From: Burkholderia ubonensis
GTDB lineage: Bacteria; Pseudomonadota; Gammaproteobacteria; Burkholderiales; Burkholderiaceae
Reading direction: 5' to 3'
Assembly: GCF_001718695.1 (NCBI RefSeq)
Contig: NZ_CP013420.1
Span: 1,116,001-1,180,000 of the forward strand
DNA length: 64,000 nucleotides
Shown: positions 47,398 through 53,976 of the stretch, piece after piece
Layout: each line of letters begins with the position of its first letter
Position numbering within the stretch: position 1 is the stretch's first letter
Program-made: the position numbers and the translations under genes
The notes under the pieces: generated by a model
What the model was told of the DNA's origin: nothing
Seen by the model: the letters and a program-made list of their open reading frames with translations, nothing else
Databases searched by the model: none

Positions 47398-48096
47398 GTG
47401 CTGGTAAATCGGCCCGTTTTGACAGTTCCCGGCGTATCGGCTTGCATTATTGTATCGATGCTTGCCGCGTGCGTGCCCTCCCACCGAGATCAAGTTCGCG
47501 AGTTCGCATCAATCATCAAGCGAGAACTTGCTGGCGATAGCGGGCGCCTTTGTGCGATGGTCGACGAGCTTCCGTACCCCGATAGCCCATACCCGGCCGA
47601 AAATTACGCGGAGCTTCATGCAATGGCGCGAGCGGGGATCGTCGAATCCTACAATGGTCCGGATCCTGTCGAGAGAGGTACAGTGTCCCCATCAGGCAAT
47701 TCATTCAAGCTCTGGCGGCTGACCCATGAAAACGATCCGTCATTCGTTCCATTTCGTTCGTCTTCGCCGCGAACCATCCACGGCTGCTACCAATACGGGC
47801 GACTTCGGCTCATTCAGGTCCAAGGTTCGAGTGAGTTTACTTCGCCCACCAATGAGAAGGTTACGAGAGTTTTCTTTACCTATCGGATCGACAATCTCGC
47901 AAAATGGGCACAGGATCCAGAACTCCGCCAAGCCGCTGAAGACAGCACATATTCAGGAGGCCATATTTGGCCTGTCGTTGCGGGACAAAACAAGGAGTTG
48001 CGTTCAATTGAACTTGTGGCAACCGCAAAGGGATGGAAGGTACGCCCCATGATGTATGCACCACACGTAGTTCCGCTTCCATCCGCTATTCGTTGA
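47398..48096 (+). CDS. Putative lipoprotein of unknown function
   Basis: The frame is open from 47185, but the first 70 residues look non-coding. Starting at the GTG at 47398 the product is 232 residues with a lipoprotein signal (VPGVSACIIVSMLAAC), then a mature domain with conserved-looking CYQYGRLRLIQVQG and RVFFTYRIDNLAKWA segments. I recognise no family. A TTG a few codons later is another possible start. The mature domain has the two-strand look of small envelope proteins. The stretch before it, 47085-47397, holds no supported gene. Confidence 0.55.
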   Translation: MLVNRPVLTVPGVSACIIVSMLAACVPSHRDQVREFASIIKRELAGDSGRLCAMVDELPYPDSPYPAENYAELHAMARAGIVESYNGPDPVERGTVSPSGNSFKLWRLTHENDPSFVPFRSSSPRTIHGCYQYGRLRLIQVQGSSEFTSPTNEKVTRVFFTYRIDNLAKWAQDPELRQAAEDSTYSGGHIWPVVAGQNKELRSIELVATAKGWKVRPMMYAPHVVPLPSAIR

Positions 48097-48114
48097 TGGC
48101 CACATTGGCGGATG

Positions 48115-48498
48115 CTAGCGGATGGGCTCGACGTGGGCAGTAGACGGCAGTGACGACGCCACGTTCCACGGCAGCAGTTCGCAGATGCGGTTGATCGGAT
48201 GGTCGGCAATGCGCTCGAGCACGTAAGCGAGATACGCCTCCGGATCGAGGCCGTTCAAGCGTGCCGTGCCGATCAGGCTATACATCGCAGCCGCGCGTTC
48301 GCCGCCAGTGTCGGCGCCGGCGAACAAGTAGTTGCGCCTCCCGATCGCGACACCACGCAGCGCTCGCTCAGCAATCAGGTTGTCAATCTCTGCACGCCCG
48401 TCGCTGCAGTAGTAGATCAGCGACGGCCAGCGGGTCAGCGCGTACCGTATCGCCTTGGTCGTGTCCGATTTCGCGGATAGCAACATACGCCGGATCAG
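48115..48498 (-). pseudogene. IS66-family transposase (TnpC), C-terminal remnant
   Basis: About 127 codons of the end of an IS66 transposase: [39 protein letters not shown], then [19 protein letters not shown] and [14 protein letters not shown]. The last catalytic acidic residue region (D in [10 protein letters not shown]) is present, but everything upstream is missing: a stop codon (TAA on the minus strand at 48499-48501) precedes the similarity. No tnpA/tnpB or terminal inverted repeats were seen nearby. It is a deletion scar abutting the DUF746 gene. Confidence 0.88.
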
Positions 48499-48516
48499 TT
48501 AGCTCTTGCTTACGCT

Positions 48517-49968
48517 CTACGATGCAGCTGGAGCAGCCCCACTGTCAGTAGACGACAGCCACGTCCGACTATGGCGTAAACAACTGCCACACCGGAATTT
48601 GTATTGGCGATCCCCGTTCGTCGCCAACGGGCGATTCGTCGGTCCCAGTAGCAGGATCGGTCCGGTGTGCCGGCATTTCTCGCACATTCGCACGATAGGT
48701 TTCCGCCCAATGCCCAGCCGTACCCGTGCTTCCATACGACCAGTCGGATCGAGCACCAGCAACCATTGACGTAACCCATACACCCAACGATTGGCAACAG
48801 CCGATTCAACGCCGAGCTCAAGGGCAGCAGCCTTAGCAGTCTCCCGCCATCCCAGCATCCGCGCCAGTTGCAGAGCATGCTTGCGCATGTGCGGGCCATT
48901 CAACGGTGTGTTCGATATTCGCGTGAAGTACGACAAACATGCGCGACACCGAAAGCCCGGCAGTCCGTTGGGACGCTGTTGAGGATAGTATTCAGTGTGC
49001 TCGCTACTACACCAAGGGCATGGCACTGCGGCTGTACTCTGGCAAAGTACCTCCTCGATCCGCTCGATCAAGAACGTGGATAGCACTGCGTCTTCGACTC
49101 TTTCGACGGGGCCGGGAGGCAATCGACGCTCAGGCAGTTCCAGATCCCTCCAGAGAGCCCGATCCTGCGCCTTCACTTCCAGCGCTGCATCACTGACACT
49201 AGCCGCGCGCGCCACGACCGGCACCGCCATCTTCGGATGCACCTTCTGACGCGCTCGAATTGCCGTGTCGATCGCGTCATGCGTCACTTCACCCTCGACG
49301 CCCTGCCCCTGATCCTGCAATACATCCAGGAGTCGGCTACGTCCGCACTTCGGGCAACGAATCCGTCGCCGCCGCTGAGCATCAAATCCGCCAGCCGAGA
49401 ACCCGCCCTCAAAGCTGCATCTCGCACAACGTGCTCGTGGTGCGACCCGCACGCCAAGCCGGACACGAGCCTCCCATTGGCCCGATGGATCGAGATCGAG
49501 CAAGTAGCGTCGAAACGCCAGCAACCACGACAGTATCGCCTTTTGTGTGCGACCCAACCGTTCGCCCGCCTGCAGCAACGACATCTGCCTCGACAGCAGC
49601 GGAATCATCTCCGTGCCCTTTGGCAGATTCTGGAGCCTCGCAAATGGCGTGCCGGTCAAACGGTTGAAACTCTTCTTGCACGTATGGCAAAAATAGGTCG
49701 GTAGCTTGCTCTTACCCGACGGCCGCTCGGCCCGAATATGAAGCCCATCACAATGCGGACAACGCGGCACCGGCGTCGGCGAGGGCTGAATCAGGTCGTA
49801 CCATGCCCGCATTAGGTAATCTGTCAGATCCCGGTCTTCGGTCTGCGCATCATCGACCGGTTCCTTGGCGGTGATCGCACCGACCGTAGCATCAAAGCGT
49901 CGTACCGCCGTTGCCTCACAATTGGCGCGGCGCATTCCTGCGAGCGGTGGTTTGTCAGTCTCAGACAC
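48517..49968 (-). CDS. DUF746-type protein built of two zinc-ribbon/helix modules
   Basis: A 483-residue protein made of two copies of one module, 247 residues apart. Copy 1: CPHC and CHTC (C70/73, C94/97), a helical segment (GERLGRTQKAILSWLL), LDLDPSG.WEARVRLG, then CARC and CPKC (C181/184, C205/208). Copy 2: C317/320, C341/344, the same helical segment, LVLDPTGRMEARVRLG, then C429/432 and C460/463. Each looks like a zinc ribbon plus helix-turn-helix of InsA/IS1595-type transposases, without any DDE catalytic domain. It therefore probably binds DNA. The GTG start at 49968 has AAGG at correct distance. Confidence 0.8.
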   Translation of the reverse strand: MSETDKPPLAGMRRANCEATAVRRFDATVGAITAKEPVDDAQTEDRDLTDYLMRAWYDLIQPSPTPVPRCPHCDGLHIRAERPSGKSKLPTYFCHTCKKSFNRLTGTPFARLQNLPKGTEMIPLLSRQMSLLQAGERLGRTQKAILSWLLAFRRYLLDLDPSGQWEARVRLGVRVAPRARCARCSFEGGFSAGGFDAQRRRRIRCPKCGRSRLLDVLQDQGQGVEGEVTHDAIDTAIRARQKVHPKMAVPVVARAASVSDAALEVKAQDRALWRDLELPERRLPPGPVERVEDAVLSTFLIERIEEVLCQSTAAVPCPWCSSEHTEYYPQQRPNGLPGFRCRACLSYFTRISNTPLNGPHMRKHALQLARMLGWRETAKAAALELGVESAVANRWVYGLRQWLLVLDPTGRMEARVRLGIGRKPIVRMCEKCRHTGPILLLGPTNRPLATNGDRQYKFRCGSCLRHSRTWLSSTDSGAAPAAS

Positions 49969-50022
49969 GTTCGCCCTTCTTTCTGTTATCTCCCTGCCCA
50001 GGAATACTCACGGAGGAATCGG

Positions 50023-50040
50023 GGCGAGCGCGTGCTCGCC
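50023..50040. other. Perfect GC-rich hairpin upstream of the DUF746 gene
   Basis: GGCGAGC (50023-50029), GCGT loop, GCTCGCC (50034-50040). No T-tract follows on either strand. It lies between the exported-protein gene (stop 50203) and the DUF746 start (49968), so it could be an operator, an mRNA processing site or a weak terminator. Confidence 0.5.
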
Positions 50041-50202
50041 TACCCTCAGCTATCAGCGACATCACAACACCACGACATCGCTAATTCCTTGCGTGTTCAG
50101 CAACGTGACCGAGTAGCCAATGGCAACCAATGGTTGTACCGCGTCGCACCCCACGACAACCAACTGAACCGACAACGGACCTGTCTCGCACTTCATCATC
50201 CA

Positions 50203-50703
50203 TCACACCATCGACGCGGTAGCAGTCTTCATGTGATGGATATTGCCAGCACGCTCCCCAACCTTCTGCCGCGCTATCTTCGTCCTATGTGGTGGCGGCG
50301 CCGCGCGTGATTTCCGAGGCAAGATAGCACCGCCGCCATCATGCGCAAAAGCGGCGATCGGATCTGACGACAACTTCTCCGATGCGCGAGCTTTTTGATC
50401 ACCAGGACGCTGCGACATCAATTTCGGCTTTACTGGAGGTTTGGTGGATGCCTTCGCGCTCGATTTCTTCTGCTCTGCGTCCAGATTCTTCAACTCGGCA
50501 GGACTTACCCACGACTCGCGATACTCAGCAAACGCTGAAGTAGCGGACAGCATCAACAAGCTCCCGATCACCACGCTACGTACTTTCCGATGGCTGGCGC
50601 GAACGCCCTGGAATGACACCTGGGACGCTCGTGACAGTTTTCGCAAATAAACACCGTAGCGCTGTCTCATACGCAGGTTACGTACCACTCGAATCTCCGT
50701 CAT
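50203..50703 (-). CDS. Exported basic protein, unknown function
   Basis: A 166-residue protein with an unusually long basic N-region before a Sec-type hydrophobic segment (VVIGSLLMLSATSAFA, cleavage before EYRESW). The mature part is short, Lys/Ser/Pro-rich and probably disordered. Alternatively translation starts at the ATG at 50670. The first ATG overlaps the stop of the zinc-ribbon gene (ATGA), which suggests coupled translation. I recognise no family. The location in the secretion operon suggests a periplasmic helper. Confidence 0.55.
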   Translation of the reverse strand: MTEIRVVRNLRMRQRYGVYLRKLSRASQVSFQGVRASHRKVRSVVIGSLLMLSATSAFAEYRESWVSPAELKNLDAEQKKSSAKASTKPPVKPKLMSQRPGDQKARASEKLSSDPIAAFAHDGGGAILPRKSRAAPPPHRTKIARQKVGERAGNIHHMKTATASMV

Positions 50704-50981
50704 TCATCAATGGCCATGTTGTACTGTTGGACCAAGCGGCACCGTGGACACAGCATGCTTGCTCGCTCTCCGTACAGCATATACGTCCTTTGCCGCTTGA
50801 AATGATGGCCGTGAGCACAGACAAATTCATAGTGGGCTGCATATCCCGACCAGGTACTCGCCGTGGTACGCCAACCAAGTGACTCCGCCGCAGCCTTCAA
50901 CCGTGCCAATTGAGGCGGCACTTGTACCTCGTCATCTTTCTCCGGATTGCATACTTCCTCTTTCACTGTGGCATTCCTCAC
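50700..50981 (-). CDS. Small zinc-ribbon (treble-clef-like) protein
   Basis: A 93-residue cytoplasmic protein. The C-terminal half has the pattern C-AHGH-F then CPRC (FVCAHGHHFKRQ ... MLCPRC), as in DUF4379/CapR-like zinc ribbons often attached to nucleases. Here it stands alone after a helical N-terminus (QLARLKAAAESLGWR). The start is a GTG that overlaps the parvulin stop (GTGA), and its own stop overlaps the next ATG. It might bind nucleic acid or protein; no function is known. Confidence 0.65.
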   Translation of the reverse strand: MRNATVKEEVCNPEKDDEVQVPPQLARLKAAAESLGWRTTASTWSGYAAHYEFVCAHGHHFKRQRTYMLYGERASMLCPRCRLVQQYNMAIDE

Positions 50982-51799
50982 TGCTGAATCTTCGCGCCCT
51001 TCATCAAGCCGCCGACAAAGTCGGCCGTGGCCTTCTCCAGCGCGAGCACCTGCAACTGCTGCTGGATCGTCGGCTTCGCCGCGTCAAAAGACGGCACCTG
51101 CGTGGGCCGCTTCGCATCGACCTTGACGATTGCGCGCGGGCCATTCACATCGCTGCCAAGGGCGATCGATTGCGGCGTCACACCACCAGCCGGCAACTGC
51201 GTAATGGCCTGCGCAACCGCAAGTGGCAAGCCCTGAGTCTTCCCTTCAGTCACCGGCGTCTTGAAGCTTACCCACGGCAGTTCGCCGCCAGCCGCAGCGG
51301 TCGGCGCCTGACTGTACTGCCGCGCCAATGTTTCGAATGACTGGCCCGACTTGAGTTGCGCCAGCACGGTCGTCGCGGTCGCCGCGTCCTTCGTCACAAT
51401 GATGCGCGGCTTGAACTCATCCTTGCCGAGCGACGCGACGATCTCGTCATAGCGTGACCTGACCTGCGCATCCGTCACCGGCATCGGCTTGATGTTGTCC
51501 TTCAAATACAGCTGCACTTCGGCATTGGACTTCGCCGCTTGCGCGGCAGCCTGCACTTCGGGTTTATCGCCATAGTTCGCTTTTTCGGCTGCTTGCTGGA
51601 TCAGCACGCGTGCAATCAGTTGGTTCTTGATCGCTTGGCGGATCTGCGGCGTATCGGGCTGCTTTGAAGCCTGCAGCACCGCGTTGACTTCGGCATCGGT
51701 GATCGGTGTACCGTTGACAGTGGTGTCCGCGTGAGCCGGCGCCGACAATTGCCAGGCCAGTGCCGTAGCGATCAGGACTCGGTTAATCGAGAATTTCAT
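50978..51799 (-). CDS. Periplasmic parvulin-type peptidyl-prolyl isomerase (PpiC/Par27-like)
   Basis: A 273-residue exported chaperone. The signal peptide ends near PAHA-DTTVNG. A SurA-N-like helical region with VLIQQAAEKANY follows. A rotamase domain begins FKPRIIVTKDAATATTVLAQL and continues through SFETLARQYSQAPTAAAGGELPW. A C-terminal helix closes the fold. AAAGGA eight bases before the ATG at 51799 fixes the start. In Bordetella the parvulin Par27 handles filamentous haemagglutinin in the periplasm, so a locus-encoded parvulin next to tpsB is a plausible dedicated chaperone for the exported TpsA proteins. That role is inferred. Confidence 0.88.
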   Translation of the reverse strand: MKFSINRVLIATALAWQLSAPAHADTTVNGTPITDAEVNAVLQASKQPDTPQIRQAIKNQLIARVLIQQAAEKANYGDKPEVQAAAQAAKSNAEVQLYLKDNIKPMPVTDAQVRSRYDEIVASLGKDEFKPRIIVTKDAATATTVLAQLKSGQSFETLARQYSQAPTAAAGGELPWVSFKTPVTEGKTQGLPLAVAQAITQLPAGGVTPQSIALGSDVNGPRAIVKVDAKRPTQVPSFDAAKPTIQQQLQVLALEKATADFVGGLMKGAKIQQ

Positions 51800-51893
51800 C
51801 GTGGCGTTCCTTTGAAGATTGGACGGTTCATCAAGCATTAGCGCTGCTCCAGATGACTCAAGCTAAGAAGCTCAAGCATCCTGAAGAAAAATG

Positions 51894-51917
51894 GCGTGGC
51901 AACTTGATCCGCCACGC
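51894..51917 (-). terminator. Candidate attenuator hairpin between tpsB and the parvulin gene
   Basis: On the minus strand GCGTGGC, a 10-base loop, GCCACGC, then CATTTTTCTT. The 7-bp stem with a T-rich tail could terminate some transcripts after tpsB and lower expression of the downstream chaperone genes. The loop is long, so confidence is moderate. Confidence 0.4.
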
Positions 51918-52030
51918 AAAAAAGTACCTGGCGAGAGAAAGCCAGATACGACCCAATAAAAGCGCGCGGCACCAAAGAGCGCCACGCAAAGTGCCTAGAC
52001 CTAGCGGAATAGTCATGACACGAGGAAATT

Positions 52031-53827
52031 TCAGTACCACCAATTCGCTGTCCCGAGCACCAGCGTGGGCTTGGAGCCAAGGGCTGCGGGCTGCACCAGC
52101 GCACGACCCACCAGCAACTCGCCAGACAACAGTTGCTTTCCCCATTGCCATTGAACACGCACACCCGCACCCGCGCCTGCCAACGTTGGGAACCCCGCTA
52201 CCGCGATCAGGTTAGCTTTGCCTGCGTCAACAAATATGTAAGGCTCGATGCGGCCGTTCTTCCAGGCAGGTGCGTTGAGCCATGCGAGTTCGTTGCGTGA
52301 GTAGAAACCACGATCGCCCGCGATTTCGCCGGACCGGAAACCACGGATGGTGTCCATCCCCCCGAGATACAGCTGCTCGGAGCCAAACAGCGCTGCGTTC
52401 GTGAACTGGCCGCCCAGCACACCTCGGTAGGCCAGCATTGCTTGCCCAAGCTTCGGCAGCGGCAAAGTGAATGCAGCGGTCGCGTCGATCTTGGTGAACT
52501 GGCTATGAGCATCTTCGCGAGCAATGCCATGGATGTCGTGATGGGCGCCCAGCCACGGCAACCCCTGCGACAGTCCGGCGCTGATCGTGAAGTTGCCCTG
52601 CGCGTCATTCATCACGAACTTGTGCAGCCAGTTTGCGCCGAGACGGAACACAGCCAGGCGCTGCGGATCGAGATCGATCCCATTGACTTCCCGGTCGGTG
52701 CGCCGCCACGACAGAGTGGCGTCGACACTCGTGATGTCGCTGACGCTACGGCTTACGAGATAATTCCAGCCGAAGATGTGCGACAGCGTGCGTCCGTACT
52801 CCAGTGCGGTCGTACCGATCACCTGCTGGTATTCGGAGTCGGAGATCGTGTAGCTGAACGTGTGACGGCCAAACGGCACCGCGAACGAGCCCACGATCGC
52901 GTTGCTATCGAGACTATCCAGAAAATTGATGCTCAGCGCTTCCTGTAGTCCGAGCACGTTGTCGGCTTCAACGCCTGCGCGATAGCGCGTCGCGCCCGTG
53001 GCGGAACTGCCATAGTTGTCGACGCCGAGGTTGTAGTACAGGCGATCGCCTGGCTTGTTTGCAACATCAACGACCGACTCGCCCGCGTTCTGACCGGGGA
53101 GGATTTGCACCGTTGCCTGATTGCGGCGCAAGCGGTTGATTTGTGCGACGCCCTGGTCAATGTCAGACAAGCGCAGCGGGCCGCCAGAAGAAGTCGGGAA
53201 TGCGTTCTCGTAACCAGCGTCAGTAATCCAGCCCCCTCCGGATGAGGCTTCGTTGGGTTTAAGCCGACGGATCGGCTTGCCGTTGATGGTGTATGCCTCG
53301 ATCAGGCCCATCTGGATCGTGACCTTGAGCAAACCCATACTCAGATTCTGCGGACCGAGCAATGCACGTGTCGTCACGAAACCGCGTTCAACGAACACAT
53401 CCGTCAGCCGCTTCAGCAGCACGTTGATGCGGTGGGAGCCCAGGTCCTGCCCAATGAATGGTGCCACGACAGCATCCAGGCGCTCGCTCGGCATTCCCCT
53501 GGGCGCTTCGAACGGCTGGCCGTTCGGCATCACAAGTACGACTTGCTTCACCGCGAAGGTCGGGCCAGATTCGTTGATGGCGCTGATCGGCGTATTGGAT
53601 GGGTAGTCGAGCGTCACGTCCGACGCAGGTGGTGCGACCGTAATCGAGGCTGGCGGCTGTTCGAGCTGACGTTGCCGCGCCTGTTCGCGCTGCTGTTCGA
53701 TGATCAGTTGCGCCGGGTCTTGAACCGGCCGCCCTGCCGGTGCCGGGGATGTCTGCGCAAAGACCGGCGCATGCATTACCGCGACTGCCGGGAGCGCGCC
53801 CAGCCACCGTTTGAACGAAACTCGCAT
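52031..53827 (-). CDS. TpsB/CdiB outer-membrane transporter (ShlB/FhaC/HecB family)
   Basis: A 598-residue Omp85-type transporter that exports TpsA/CdiA across the outer membrane. After a signal peptide (ALPAVAVMHAPVFAQ) comes a Pro/Gln linker helix region. POTRA1 (AVKQVVLVMPNGQP) and POTRA2 (IQMGLIEAYTINGKPI) precede a 16-strand barrel. The loop-6 motif is TIRGFRSGEIAG, matching the VRGY/F element. The ATG at 53827 has AGGAG five bases upstream; the open frame's earlier GTG at 53833 is too close to it. It follows the microprotein gene by two bases. Confidence 0.93.
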   Translation of the reverse strand: MRVSFKRWLGALPAVAVMHAPVFAQTSPAPAGRPVQDPAQLIIEQQREQARQRQLEQPPASITVAPPASDVTLDYPSNTPISAINESGPTFAVKQVVLVMPNGQPFEAPRGMPSERLDAVVAPFIGQDLGSHRINVLLKRLTDVFVERGFVTTRALLGPQNLSMGLLKVTIQMGLIEAYTINGKPIRRLKPNEASSGGGWITDAGYENAFPTSSGGPLRLSDIDQGVAQINRLRRNQATVQILPGQNAGESVVDVANKPGDRLYYNLGVDNYGSSATGATRYRAGVEADNVLGLQEALSINFLDSLDSNAIVGSFAVPFGRHTFSYTISDSEYQQVIGTTALEYGRTLSHIFGWNYLVSRSVSDITSVDATLSWRRTDREVNGIDLDPQRLAVFRLGANWLHKFVMNDAQGNFTISAGLSQGLPWLGAHHDIHGIAREDAHSQFTKIDATAAFTLPLPKLGQAMLAYRGVLGGQFTNAALFGSEQLYLGGMDTIRGFRSGEIAGDRGFYSRNELAWLNAPAWKNGRIEPYIFVDAGKANLIAVAGFPTLAGAGAGVRVQWQWGKQLLSGELLVGRALVQPAALGSKPTLVLGTANWWY

Positions 53828-53829
53828 CG

Positions 53830-53976
53830 TCACTCCTGGCCGACGTGGTGATGCGCGCCAGCCGACGCGATGGGCTTCACAGTCAGCGGCCCAGTGATCA
53901 CCCGTACGATGAAGAGCGTCGCGAGCGATGCCGCAGACATCGAGAACAGTACAGCCATCACATCACGACTCATCAT
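53830..53976 (-). CDS. 48-residue single-pass membrane microprotein between tpsA and tpsB
   Basis: A tiny gene missed by length filters. One hydrophobic helix (VLFSMSAASLATLFIVRVI) is followed by a short tail ending in a His-rich AHHHVGQE. Its ATG overlaps the short-TpsA stop (ATGA), and its stop lies two bases before the tpsB ATG, so it is embedded in a coupled tpsA-x-tpsB unit. In Burkholderia bcpAIOB loci a small envelope gene, bcpO, occupies the slot before bcpB; this one has no lipobox but the same place. Function is unknown; it might help anchor or time secretion. Confidence 0.65.
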   Translation of the reverse strand: MMSRDVMAVLFSMSAASLATLFIVRVITGPLTVKPIASAGAHHHVGQE

